64,000 bases of DNA from Kiritimatiellia bacterium (GTDB taxonomy: Bacteria > Verrucomicrobiota > Kiritimatiellia > UBA8416 > JADHWI01), in assembly GCA_030744755.1 (NCBI GenBank), contig JASLPY010000022.1, positions 1-64,000 on the forward strand. The letters are read 5' to 3'. Position 1 is the first letter of the stretch. The number at the start of each line of letters is the position of its first letter. Both the position numbers and the translations under genes were made by a program. The notes below the pieces were generated by a model. The model saw only the letters and a program-made list of their open reading frames with translations. It had not been told where the DNA came from and searched no databases. Shown piece after piece: positions 24,320-33,522 of the stretch.

Positions 24320-25546
24320 TCAGTTACTCTTAAAGAACACATGCGTGTTCTTCGGGATCGAGTTCTCGTTAATCGCGTCACCTTTCAACATGGTTCCATC
24401 AGTCAGCCGGTAAACTGTCGTCCGCGAATTCCAGGCATCCCCGCAAATATCGAATGCACTCCTGTGTGAGGTTATCCGTCCCCCGTAAATGTAGCCCAGC
24501 AACACTTTTGTGTCGGTCGGCAGCTTCGCAACGTTTCCTGCCCCGATCTCATCTCCACGCCTGATCTTCCCGTCAGGCAGGAAGTAGATAGTGGTTTTCG
24601 CGTTCGCGGCATCTCCGGCGAGCTCCGTGGCTGAGCGGCCATTGCTTCCTGCCGGGCTCGCCGCCGGTTCGACGCTCGGTGGCTTTTGCCCGTACAGCGT
24701 AACAACTGTTCCGGCAGGTATTGCCGTCCAGTCCGATATCTGATTACCGCGGCGCTTTGAACCATCAGGAAAAGTGTACAGAGTGCCCGGGCTCTTGTAC
24801 TTGCCGCCCGCGATATCCCATGCGGAACGTCCCCGTGCGATAACGTTCCCGCCGGATGCCACAGTACCGGAAGAGATTCCGGACGAGATTCGCGCGCTGC
24901 CGAACAGCACGTCTGCGAGGTAGCTGTCGCCAACGGCCAGGCGCCGGGCGCGGACATCGGGATCGTACATTGGCTGACTCGTAAGCCCCAGCTTGAGACG
25001 CACCGTGCGGTCGGCAAAAAACATTCCACAACGTTTCCGGCCGCGATGAGACGACCTGTGCCATCGATTGGGCGCTGCGTACGCGACCATGGAATGCGGA
25101 ATAACGTGATCGTCGGCGAGTTTGTAGATTCGCTGCAGCTCCGCAATCAGCGCTTTTAAGGATCCGTACTGGGACGAGGTCATTGGCTTGTCATGGTAAC
25201 CCACCACCTCTATTCCAATGGAGTAGTTGTCGATGTTGGTCTTTCCGTTCCACATGCTGCGTCCCGCATGGTAGGCGGTCCGCTGCCGGTCGATGATGCG
25301 ATAGATGCTGCCCCCCGTGTCCACGAAATAGTGGCATTCGCCGTTCTTTCGGACCTTGTTCAGGGAGCCCTTCTTCGAGCCCTCGGTGGTATGCAGTATT
25401 ATGTACCAGGTGTGAGGCCGCCGCGGCCTTTCGCGGTTACGCGGACTGAAATAGCTGGTGATCTGAATGCCGGCGGCCAGGTTACAGAAAGCTATCGTTG
25501 CGGCGAGCAACGCCGCTGCAAAATGCAATCTGTTGGTTCGGTACAT
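24320..25546 (-). CDS. N-acetylmuramoyl-L-alanine amidase (Ami_2 domain), exported
   Basis: About 408 residues. A signal peptide (residues 1-26) precedes an Ami_2/PGRP zinc amidase domain: YIILHTTEG (His52), CHYFVDTGGSIYRIID (His72), AYHAGRSMWNG and NIDNYSIGIEVVGY. It should cut the bond between muramic acid and the stem peptide. The C-terminal 200 residues hold three related units of about 60-70 residues (for example TTIYFLPDGKIRRGDEIG and TTVYRLTDGTMLKGDAIN), probably a binding module. The ATG at 25546 overlaps the gpmI stop by one base (TGATG), implying translational coupling. A GTG one codon earlier is the ORF-track start. Confidence 0.9.
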   Translation of the reverse strand: MYRTNRLHFAAALLAATIAFCNLAAGIQITSYFSPRNRERPRRPHTWYIILHTTEGSKKGSLNKVRKNGECHYFVDTGGSIYRIIDRQRTAYHAGRSMWNGKTNIDNYSIGIEVVGYHDKPMTSSQYGSLKALIAELQRIYKLADDHVIPHSMVAYAAPNRWHRSSHRGRKRCGMFFADRTVRLKLGLTSQPMYDPDVRARRLAVGDSYLADVLFGSARISSGISSGTVASGGNVIARGRSAWDIAGGKYKSPGTLYTFPDGSKRRGNQISDWTAIPAGTVVTLYGQKPPSVEPAASPAGSNGRSATELAGDAANAKTTIYFLPDGKIRRGDEIGAGNVAKLPTDTKVLLGYIYGGRITSHRSAFDICGDAWNSRTTVYRLTDGTMLKGDAINENSIPKNTHVFFKSN

Positions 25547-27105
25547 CACTCTCTCACAACCAGGTCGTCCGCCGTCATCTCCGCAGGAACTTCGAGATCC
25601 ATGAGCCTTAGAACTGTAGGCGCGATATCCGCCAGTTTTCCTCGCTCAATCAGCTTCTTGCCGGGCGAGTCGTTTGCCACGTATATGAGTTCAACGGGGC
25701 AGAGTGTGTGGCTTGTCTTGGTCATTTCCGTATCCGGATCGACCATCATTTCGGAATTACCATGGTCGGCGGTTATTAGAATGTGCGCATCAAGCTCAAG
25801 CAGCCTGGAAACGATCTTTCCAACGCACTCGTCCACGATCCCAATAGCCTGCCTTGCCGCGTCGAAGTCACCGGTATGCCCGACCATGTCTCCGTTTGCA
25901 TAGTTCACGGCGATGAAACCGTAGGCGTTGTCTTCCAGCTTATCCAGGAGCGCATCGGTCACGGTGTAGGCTTCCATCTCCGGATGACTGCCGAACATCG
26001 CCGGATCAAAACGGCTGGGGATATCTACCTGGTCCTCACCATCGTAAGGGGTGGTAGACTTGCCGTTGAAGAAGCTCGTGACATGCCGGAACTTCTGGGT
26101 CTCGGCAATCCTGAGTTGCCTCAAGCCGGCATCAGATATCGTCTGACCGAGGAGGTTCTCCATTCCGCCTTCTTCATCCATTGCCCCCATCATGTAATCC
26201 TTGAATGTGTCGTAGTAACGTGTCAGGCCCAGGTATGTTACAGATGGTTTCACCTTGAGCGTCCCCTCGTAGTCGTCTTCCACGAAAGCATAGGTTAGCT
26301 GGATTGCCCTGTCCTGTCGGTAATTGGTGTGAATGACGACATCACCGTCCTCTACACCTGCGTAGTCACCTATGCAGTAGGGGGGAATGTACTCGTCGAA
26401 CATCTCGACGTTGTCGGGGGTCTTGTCGTTCGCGTACGATTCTTCAACGGCTGCGACGGCGCTATCCGCACGCCGGCCTTCCGCGCTGACAATGCAGTGA
26501 TACGCAGTATCGGTGAGTTCCCAGTTCTTTGACCGGTCCATGGCATAGTAGCGCCCCATCGCGGTTCCTATCCGGCAGTTCCCGACTTCGGCCATCACTT
26601 TTTCCAGCTTGGCTATGTACTCAAGTGTGCTGCGCGGCGGGGTATCTCGACCGTCGAGGAAAGGATGAATCGTGATCCGTCCTTCAGCGTACTCGCTCCT
26701 GGCCCTGCGCATGATCTTGAACAGGTGTTCCTCGTGGGCGTGTACGCCTTCGTCCTGTAGCAATCCGAACAAGTGAAGTACGCTTTCGTTCTGCTTCCAG
26801 TTGGCGACAAGGTTGCGCCATTTCTCGACATCGAAAAGCGCGCCCGTCCTCAGCCCATCGTCGATTCTCTTGAGCTCCTGGATCACGATACGCCCGGCTC
26901 CCATGTTCAGGTGCCCCACTTCGCTGGATCCCTGGTAACCGTCCGGAAGGCCCACAGCTTCACCGGAGCATTCCAGCGTGGTCCAGGGGTAATTCTCTTT
27001 ATACGAGTCAGTGTTAGGCGTGTCGGCGGCAGCTACCGCATTTCCTTCAGTTTCCTCACGCAGCCCCCATCCGTCTCGAATTATCAGCGCTACCGGTCGT
27101 CGCAT
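25546..27105 (-). CDS. gpmI: 2,3-bisphosphoglycerate-independent phosphoglycerate mutase
   Basis: 519-residue alkaline-phosphatase-superfamily enzyme interconverting 3- and 2-phosphoglycerate in glycolysis. The metal ligand is in IIRDGWG (Asp11), and the catalytic serine is Ser61 in GSSEVGHLNMGAGR. The iPGM insert domain and the C-terminal metal site (LITADHGNSEMM, DTEMTKTSHTLCPVELIY) are intact. Length is typical. It is the first gene of a unit with the cell-wall amidase. Ribosome site is weak (AGAAAG). Confidence 0.96.
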   Translation of the reverse strand: MRRPVALIIRDGWGLREETEGNAVAAADTPNTDSYKENYPWTTLECSGEAVGLPDGYQGSSEVGHLNMGAGRIVIQELKRIDDGLRTGALFDVEKWRNLVANWKQNESVLHLFGLLQDEGVHAHEEHLFKIMRRARSEYAEGRITIHPFLDGRDTPPRSTLEYIAKLEKVMAEVGNCRIGTAMGRYYAMDRSKNWELTDTAYHCIVSAEGRRADSAVAAVEESYANDKTPDNVEMFDEYIPPYCIGDYAGVEDGDVVIHTNYRQDRAIQLTYAFVEDDYEGTLKVKPSVTYLGLTRYYDTFKDYMMGAMDEEGGMENLLGQTISDAGLRQLRIAETQKFRHVTSFFNGKSTTPYDGEDQVDIPSRFDPAMFGSHPEMEAYTVTDALLDKLEDNAYGFIAVNYANGDMVGHTGDFDAARQAIGIVDECVGKIVSRLLELDAHILITADHGNSEMMVDPDTEMTKTSHTLCPVELIYVANDSPGKKLIERGKLADIAPTVLRLMDLEVPAEMTADDLVVRE

Positions 27106-27688
27106 ATCACTATCTTTCTAAAGGTCGTCTTCTGAGTTGCTCAATGTACTCCTGTCCAAGCCGGGAAAGTATCCCATCCCCAACCGGGAAGCAGTATTGA
27201 ATCCGATGCGCCATGTTTCGGCAAGCGTTTTCGCCAGAAGAACCAGAGAACAGGCCTCGGGGCGTTAACTACGGACGTTCGTACTATCACGATTGGAACT
27301 GTTTGTAGTCACGCCCGCAAGGACCGCTCTTTAGAGCCTATTCCCCCATCAACCATTAACCATCAACCATTCTCCCCACGAGCCATCTGCGTTGTGAAAC
27401 AGATCAACGGGGGCAGGGTGAAACGGGGGTACCAAATCCTGTTTACCCCACAGCACAAGGGGTTAGGCGCTAGGTGTTAGTAGCTAGGATTCTGGAACAG
27501 CGCAAATCGACGCCACGGTTTTGAGTGGGATACGAGGCAGGCATCGCTACGCGGACGGCGGACCTTTCCCGCTAACGCCTAGCGCCTAACCACTAACCAC
27601 TAACCACTGCGTTCTGCGCTCACAGCGCAGAACGCTCCCCACAGTGCGCTCTTGACGAAGCCTGAAGCTCGGACGTACCCTTTCTGCC
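27106..27688. other. 583-base gene-free region with repeats
   Basis: Between the divergent gpmI and heptose adenylyltransferase genes. Holds a short AT-rich tandem (ATTAACCATCAACCATT near 27351, the inverse of the element near 54441) and a pair GTTAGGCGCTAGG (27462-27474) / CCTAGCGCCTAAC (27578-27590) followed by CACTAACCACTAACCACT. No coding sequence, RNA gene or confident promoter was found. Confidence 0.6.
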
Positions 27689-28198
27689 ATGAGAACAATG
27701 GACAGCAAGCGCAAGATCGTTGATCGCGGGGAAATGCCGGACGAACTCCTGAGGCTCCGGGAGACCGGAAAGACCGTGGTCTTTACCAACGGGTGTTTCG
27801 ACATTCTGCATACCGGACACGTGGATTACATAGAGTTTGCCAGGAGCCAGGGCGACGTCCTTATCATAGGCATCAACTCGGATGCATCCGTACGCAGGAA
27901 CAAAGGCGGCAACAGGCCCATTGTGCCGCAGGAAAACAGGGCGAGGGTCTTGGCGGCACTTGAGTCGGTGGACTATGTTGTAGTGTTCGACGAGGACGAA
28001 CCGGCACAACTTGTTGAAGAGCTTCTGCCTGACGTTCTTGTGAAAGGTGCGGACTGGAGCCACTACGTGAGTGGAAGAGAAGCTGTTGAGAAGAATGGCG
28101 GGAAAGTCATTCTGGCAGATCTCACCGAAGGACAGTCTACAACAGGGATTATCGAGACCATTGAGGCTAACTGCCGCGCCGATAATCCGAAGGGCTAA
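27689..28198 (+). CDS. D-glycero-beta-D-manno-heptose 1-phosphate adenylyltransferase (HldE C-domain/RfaE2)
   Basis: 169-residue nucleotidyltransferase, the stand-alone equivalent of the C-terminal half of HldE. VVFTNGCFDILHTGHVDYIE contains the HxGH motif (41-44), and VPQENRARVLAALESVDYVV and ISRT-like ESTTGI region (EGQSTTGIIETI) complete the active site. It makes ADP-heptose for LPS inner core. The kinase half and the phosphatase GmhB are not in the window. hldD, the next enzyme, follows after 5 bases. Met4 is a possible alternative start. Confidence 0.93.
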   Translation: MRTMDSKRKIVDRGEMPDELLRLRETGKTVVFTNGCFDILHTGHVDYIEFARSQGDVLIIGINSDASVRRNKGGNRPIVPQENRARVLAALESVDYVVVFDEDEPAQLVEELLPDVLVKGADWSHYVSGREAVEKNGGKVILADLTEGQSTTGIIETIEANCRADNPKG

Positions 28199-28203
28199 GA
28201 TTC

Positions 28204-29178
28204 ATGACGGATAGCTTCATCGTCACCGGCGGAGCCGGATTCATCGGCAGCAACCTCGTCAAGGCCCTGAACAGACGGGGACACACCGACATCCTGATTG
28301 TTGACAGTCTCGACGCGGCAGGAATGAAGGAGAGAAATATACTCGACCTTGAGTATGCCGGGTACGTGGACAAGAAGGATTTTCGCAATTCATTCCGCTG
28401 CGGCAACACGGCCGCCGTGGGCACCGTTTTTCATCTCGGCGCCTGCAGCTCAACTACCGAGACCAACGAGGAATACCTCAGGGACAACAACTACGGATAT
28501 TCACGTGACTTGTGCGAATGGTCATTGGGCAACGGCTCCCGCTTCATATACGCCTCGAGTGCCGCCACGTACGGTGACGGCTCGCTCGGCTATTCGGATA
28601 GCGACGAAGTAACACCGACGTTGAAACCCCTTAACCTTTATGGCCAGTCAAAGCAGGACTTCGACATGTGGGCTCTCAGGGAGGGCCTGCTGAGCCGGAT
28701 TGCGGGGCTGAAGTACTTCAACGTCTATGGCCCCCGGGAAGACCACAAGGGCGAGATGAGATCCGTCGTAAACAAGGCGTACAAACAGATCGCGGACAGG
28801 GGAGAAATCGGCCTGTTCAAGTCATACCTCGACGATTACGCCGACGGTGAACAGAAGCGCGATTTTGTATACGTGAGAGATGCTGTGGACGTAACGTTGT
28901 TTTTCCATGACAATCCGGGGGCGTCAGGCCTGTTCAACTGCGGGACGGGGGCGGCCAGGACCTGGATAGATCTTGCCAGGGCCATTTTCGCTGCAATGGA
29001 ACGTGAACCCGTGATACACTTTATAGAAATGCCGGAGAGTATAAGGGACAAGTATCAGTACTTCACGCAGTCAGAAACCGAGAAGTTGCGTTCGGCCGGG
29101 TTTTCAGCGCCTTTTACATCGATCGAAGATGGCGTCCTTGATTACGTGCAATCTTGCCTATCACTGAAGAAAGACTAG
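28204..29178 (+). CDS. hldD: ADP-L-glycero-D-manno-heptose 6-epimerase
   Basis: 324-residue short-chain dehydrogenase-fold epimerase that converts ADP-D-glycero- to ADP-L-glycero-manno-heptose for LPS. Rossmann motif VTGGAGFIGSN (8-18), catalytic YGQSK, and conserved GTGAARTWIDLARAIF and YFNVYGPRE are present. AAGGG precedes the ATG. It is coupled with the preceding adenylyltransferase and followed at 12 bases by a glycoside hydrolase, so all three may be one transcript. Confidence 0.95.
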   Translation: MTDSFIVTGGAGFIGSNLVKALNRRGHTDILIVDSLDAAGMKERNILDLEYAGYVDKKDFRNSFRCGNTAAVGTVFHLGACSSTTETNEEYLRDNNYGYSRDLCEWSLGNGSRFIYASSAATYGDGSLGYSDSDEVTPTLKPLNLYGQSKQDFDMWALREGLLSRIAGLKYFNVYGPREDHKGEMRSVVNKAYKQIADRGEIGLFKSYLDDYADGEQKRDFVYVRDAVDVTLFFHDNPGASGLFNCGTGAARTWIDLARAIFAAMEREPVIHFIEMPESIRDKYQYFTQSETEKLRSAGFSAPFTSIEDGVLDYVQSCLSLKKD

Positions 29179-29190
29179 GAATCTGGAGAC

Positions 29191-31542
29191 ATGCAACCGA
29201 CCAGGAATATAGTGAGTGAAACCCGCATAAGACGACGACTGGCACATGTTAGCCTGTCGCTCCTGTGCGCGTTTCTGTTTATCGTTGGTGCTCCATTTTC
29301 GGCATGCGTCCATGCCGCCGACACCGATGGGATGATACCGATTGCCGTTCGAGGTAAGGGGAAGAATGCCAAACCCGTCCCCGAGACGGACTTGTCCATA
29401 ACCTTCCCCGGCAACAATGACGTGGAAATCGTGCCTTCATCAGGTTCCTGGACGGACCTGGAAGCAATGCAGTTCCAGGTTTTCTGGCCGGAAAATGCAC
29501 CAAGCAATTCGCAGATTCTTGTATATGTTAAGGATCGCGACGATTTATGGTACCAGGCGCTCCTCCCGGGGTACCTGTCCCCGGGCGAATGGAACGACTG
29601 CTCCATCGACCTCGGCCCTGATAACGGCGCATGGAGCGGTCACGGGCACTACGCGGCGTGGCATTTCCGTGCGCTGACGGATCCCAAACAATTCGGCATC
29701 AGGGTTTTTGGGAAGGGAAGCTACAAGGGTTCTTGCAACCTCAGGCACCTGTTGGGAAAGCCCCACCGCGATACGAGCGCTCCTTTCATCCGTGGAGTCA
29801 GGGCCAACAGCAAGGAGGTCAAGTGCTTCGAGAAATTCGAACTCACTTTCGAATGCTCCGACAGGTACGTCGACCCGTTTGACGGCAACCAGGTGGCCGT
29901 CTCTGCCGACTTCAGAACTCCTGAGGGCAAGACCATCACAGTTGACGGCTTCTACTCGAGGGACTTCTACCGAAAGAACAGCCCAACCGGCGAAAAGATC
30001 ATGCCGCAGGGGCCACCTTTCTGGCGCGTGCGTTTTTCGCCCACGAAGCCAGGAACATACAAGTACAGTATCAGGATCAGCGACAGGCACGGCAAATCTG
30101 AATGGGGGCCGGAAACCTTTGTTGCCACGAAACCCGAGCTGCCGGGTTTCGTCAGGGTTTCGAAGCACGACAGCAGGTATTTCGAGTTCGATGACGGGAG
30201 TTTCTACTTCCCCGTAGGCCACAATCTCCGCTCCCCTAACGACGGCCGTACCGAGAAGAACTTTCCATGGAAGCACCGCTGGCTGGAAGGGGCTTCGTCT
30301 TACGTCCGTCGATTCGCCGACATGCGGGCCCACGGGGAGAATTTCAGCGAAATCTGGTCCGCGGCATGGTCCTTCGGGCTGGAATGGAACAAGACATGGA
30401 ACGGTTACCGTGGCGTTGGCCAGTACAACATGATGAACGCCTGGGACCTGGACCGGACCCTGGAAGAGGCCGAGAAGCAGGGCATATACCTTATCCTGGT
30501 GATTCACAACCACGGCAAATTCAGCTCCTGGTGCGACGAGGAATGGAGTACCAACCCGTTCAACGTGACTAACGGGGGCTACCTCACCAAGCCCGAGGAA
30601 TACTTCACGAACCCGAAAGCCATGGCGGCATTCCGCAAGCTGATGCGTTACATCGTCTCGCGCTGGGGATACAGCACGCATATATTCAGTTGGCAGCTTT
30701 GGAGTGAACTTGACCTCACGGGCTCTTCCGGCGAAAAGAAGTACTACAGGGAACCTGAGGTGCTTGACTGGCACAGGATCATGGGCCAGTCTGTCAAGGA
30801 GCTCGATCCCTACGACCACCTTGTCTCGACGCATGTCTGCTGGGACTACACTTACCAGATTCCAGACCTCTGCAAACTGCCCGAGCTGGATTACTGCGGG
30901 GTTGATGCATACCACAACGAATCCAGGGCTCTGCATATTGTTGACCTCATACAGAAAACGGTGGAGTTCAACAATCCTTTCGGTAAACCCGTGTTGATAA
31001 CAGAATTCGGCGGAACTCCTTTTGCCCAGGGACTGAAACACCTCGACGACACTTTTCACGCCGCGCTCTGGGCATCAACCTGCTCACCCGTGGGCGGCAC
31101 ACCCATGTTCTGGTGGTGGCACCTGATAGAGGAAGAGCAGTTTTATCCACGATTCACCGCCATCAAGCGTTTCATGAAGGGAGAAGAAAGAAGGGATCCT
31201 GAATTTGTGCACCGCGCAGCGCATCTTTCCGCGGAGGGAGAAGAGGCTTCCAAGGTTGCCCTGAAATGCATGGGCAACAAGTCTAAAGCTGTAGGATGGA
31301 TCTATCGTACATCGGACTTCCATCGCATCGACCCCAAGGGAGACCCTGTCACAACCGGTCTGAATCTCACGATTTCTGATCTCACCGAGGGGATGTACGA
31401 AATTGAGTTCTGGGACACCTCCGCAGGAATGGCTGTCAATGGCACAACGGCCAAGACAACAGAAGGCCGAATCACGGTAGAACTCCCGGCCTTCCCCCGT
31501 GACATGGCCTTCAAAGTAAGGTTAACGACCCCCCGCCGGTAG
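29191..31542 (+). CDS. DUF5060 glycoside hydrolase-like protein (TIM barrel)
   Basis: 783 residues. Signal peptide to about residue 42, a beta domain (50-190), a DUF5060-like Ig domain (200-320: APFIRGVRANSKEV to GPETFVATK), then a clan A-like TIM barrel from about 330. The barrel shows VRRFADMRAHGENFSEIWSA, YLILVIHNHG, WQLWSELDLT (E506, acid/base position) and KPVLITEFGG (E605, nucleophile position), and a small C-terminal beta domain. The normal Asn before the acid/base Glu is Ser505, which is unusual. CTGGAGAC precedes the ATG. Likely acts outside the cytoplasm on a polysaccharide; substrate unknown. Confidence 0.85.
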   Translation: MQPTRNIVSETRIRRRLAHVSLSLLCAFLFIVGAPFSACVHAADTDGMIPIAVRGKGKNAKPVPETDLSITFPGNNDVEIVPSSGSWTDLEAMQFQVFWPENAPSNSQILVYVKDRDDLWYQALLPGYLSPGEWNDCSIDLGPDNGAWSGHGHYAAWHFRALTDPKQFGIRVFGKGSYKGSCNLRHLLGKPHRDTSAPFIRGVRANSKEVKCFEKFELTFECSDRYVDPFDGNQVAVSADFRTPEGKTITVDGFYSRDFYRKNSPTGEKIMPQGPPFWRVRFSPTKPGTYKYSIRISDRHGKSEWGPETFVATKPELPGFVRVSKHDSRYFEFDDGSFYFPVGHNLRSPNDGRTEKNFPWKHRWLEGASSYVRRFADMRAHGENFSEIWSAAWSFGLEWNKTWNGYRGVGQYNMMNAWDLDRTLEEAEKQGIYLILVIHNHGKFSSWCDEEWSTNPFNVTNGGYLTKPEEYFTNPKAMAAFRKLMRYIVSRWGYSTHIFSWQLWSELDLTGSSGEKKYYREPEVLDWHRIMGQSVKELDPYDHLVSTHVCWDYTYQIPDLCKLPELDYCGVDAYHNESRALHIVDLIQKTVEFNNPFGKPVLITEFGGTPFAQGLKHLDDTFHAALWASTCSPVGGTPMFWWWHLIEEEQFYPRFTAIKRFMKGEERRDPEFVHRAAHLSAEGEEASKVALKCMGNKSKAVGWIYRTSDFHRIDPKGDPVTTGLNLTISDLTEGMYEIEFWDTSAGMAVNGTTAKTTEGRITVELPAFPRDMAFKVRLTTPRR

Positions 31543-31599
31543 AGGCGCCCCTGTCACGTGCTGGTCATCGAGTGGCCTGATTCCTTGAAGAGGGAAAAT

Positions 31600-32003
31600 C
31601 CAACCACCCGCGCTCCCGCGCTGGAGCTCCCGAGGACCACGCCTATGGCGTGGCCAGCACGGAGGTCAGATGGGAGGTGACGCGGCTTCTGGAGAGCGCA
31701 ATGAATTCAACGATCGTTTTTCAAGGGCTTTCCTCTTGCATCCTTTTTGCAAAACACTCGCAAAACGATCATTGAATTCATCGCGCGTTTGCCTCAAGAG
31801 AAGGAGGAGTGGCAATCTACGTTCTGATGCACTTTCTCCTCTTTCTCCCCATGGCAAACGTTGCATGAATCTGGACCAAGGAATGCGGGGGTGAAGGGGC
31901 GCATTCCTTGGTCCAGATTCATGCAACCCGAAACCCGGGCCTCCTCCCATCTGACCTCCGTGTCCTCGGGAACTCCAGCGCGGGGGCGCGGGTGGTTGGA
32001 TTC
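31600..32003. mobile_element. Nested inverted-repeat element, possible MITE-like unit
   Basis: About 400 bases without genes. Outer arms: CCACCCGCGCTCCCGCGCTGGAG (from about 31602) and its near-exact inverse ending about 32001; adjacent 20-bp exact arms CACGGAGGTCAGATGGGAGG (31659-31678) and 31943-31962. Inside are two more pairs: ATGAATTCAACGATCGTTTT (31701-31720) against 31762-31781 with one mismatch, and GTTGCATGAATCTGGACCAAGGAATGC split at 31860-31886 with its exact 27-bp inverse at 31901-31927. A one-arm copy of the outer sequence occurs at 63934-63981. No transposase is encoded. Calling it mobile is inference. Confidence 0.6.
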
Positions 32004-32049
32004 TCTTCTCCCCAAATTACCTGGTGCTAGTTTCATCCAGGCTGGAGTG

Positions 32050-33522
32050 TCAGGATGCAGGTTGGATGATTTCGTATAGGCGCCAGGCACCGAAATCGCC
32101 GTCGTGCAGGGTTCCGCGATCGCCGAAGTTGTGTATTCCTTCGAACTTCCAGTGGATGCTTTCCATGGCGCTTCTTCCGTCGGGCCTGTGTATGAGAAGA
32201 TAGAGCGCATGGCCCCCGTAGTCGTCTTTCGCCTTGTAGAAATTGAAATCCAGGGCATTGATAAACAGCGAATCCTGCGTCGCTTCCGTAAGCAGGAAGC
32301 CATCGTACCCGCACACGTAGATCTTTGACAACTCCGACTTGGTCATCACATGTTGTGCGATCTGCCTGCTGAGATCACGGTCCACGGACACACCCGGCAC
32401 AGCCGCCTGATCGCCATTGTCATCCGCGACCAGCCCACCGCACAGTAGATACATCCAGGCGGTGATGACTGCAGGGATCAACGCAAGGGCTGCCGCAGGT
32501 TTCGCGAGCCAACCGGTGCTCTTACCGGAGATGCGTCCCAGCAACAGAATGCACAGTGGCAAAATACAGAAGAGGAGCGGTACCGGATCCCAGAAGAACC
32601 CCTTGCTATTCAGGTAATACGCCAGGGCCAGCGGGGCCGCCCCGAGAAGTCCCAGGTAGAAGCCCGAACGGCTTCTTGCCAGGACACAGATGACAGCCAC
32701 CGCAGAGCACACGATCGCTGTAACCTTGTGCGACATGACCATGCCCGTGGGTGAATCAGGAGGATTCACAATTCCGCCGCCACCAAGTGACCTGAGGAAG
32801 TAGAATCCATCGCCCATGACCAGCCAGTTCATAAGCAACCACAGGACGGACACGTATACCAGCGGCGTGAGTGCCATGATGAGAACGGCCTGGCGCTGTC
32901 CGGGCTCGAACTTGCGCGCGACAAGATCCACCCCCACCAGCGCGAACGCGACCAGCACCCACATTGCCATGTTGAAGTCCGACACAATCAGCATGCCCGA
33001 CGCAAAACCGAAATAGACAAGATACCGTAAGCTCCTGGAATGTATCCATTCGGTCAGACCGTAGGCCACGAGAACGGTAAAAAACAGTGACGTGGTTGCA
33101 GAGCTCCCATTCACGCATTGCTTCAGGAACACCGGGTTCAGAGCCATGGCGCCAACGAAGACGGGCCAGACCTTTCCCGCCCCCCACTTCTGCAGGACCC
33201 TGTAAAGCAGCAGGAGCGAAGCCGACCCCATAAGCGCGCTCACCAGCAGAGACGATACGGGAAGAACAGGCGAGGTAAACAACAGGGAAAAGGGCAATCC
33301 AAGTAACGAAGGGAGAGGACCCCACCAGGCGGAGCTCACAAGTGCCTGCCGTCCTTCGGTGCTGTTAGCCGCTATCTGGCGCCGGATTGCTTCGCGTATC
33401 CATGCCTCGTCCGATGCCGACTCTACCCCGTATAGCCCGACGCAGAATAGAATCAGCGTCGCCACGAAAAGAAACGCGGTGTATTGCATTACCGTGGTGC
33501 TAGCTCTGTTCCGTGAGCCCAT
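32050..33522 (-). CDS. Polytopic membrane protein, GT39/ArnT-like
   Basis: About 490 residues with roughly ten or more hydrophobic segments and a soluble C-terminal part of about 110 residues. Early acidic VESASDEAWIREAIRRQI after the first membrane helix, with SDEA, fits the DE motif of lipid-linked sugar transferases of the PMT/ArnT clan, which transfer sugars from polyprenyl carriers on the outer face of the inner membrane. GGGAGAAG precedes ATG 33522. The start lies 23 bases inside the end of the GT2 gene, so they are coupled. Family is inferred from topology and the early acidic motif. Confidence 0.72.
   Translation of the reverse strand: MGSRNRASTTVMQYTAFLFVATLILFCVGLYGVESASDEAWIREAIRRQIAANSTEGRQALVSSAWWGPLPSLLGLPFSLLFTSPVLPVSSLLVSALMGSASLLLLYRVLQKWGAGKVWPVFVGAMALNPVFLKQCVNGSSATTSLFFTVLVAYGLTEWIHSRSLRYLVYFGFASGMLIVSDFNMAMWVLVAFALVGVDLVARKFEPGQRQAVLIMALTPLVYVSVLWLLMNWLVMGDGFYFLRSLGGGGIVNPPDSPTGMVMSHKVTAIVCSAVAVICVLARSRSGFYLGLLGAAPLALAYYLNSKGFFWDPVPLLFCILPLCILLLGRISGKSTGWLAKPAAALALIPAVITAWMYLLCGGLVADDNGDQAAVPGVSVDRDLSRQIAQHVMTKSELSKIYVCGYDGFLLTEATQDSLFINALDFNFYKAKDDYGGHALYLLIHRPDGRSAMESIHWKFEGIHNFGDRGTLHDGDFGAWRLYEIIQPAS

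Noticed and set aside
27106-27688. CRISPR-like or tandem array
   Set aside because: The repeats are few, unequal and not separated by regular spacers; no cas gene is present.
29545-31059. 504-residue minus-strand ORF
   Set aside because: Antisense to the glycoside hydrolase; rich in V, R and P from reversed codons, with no known motif.
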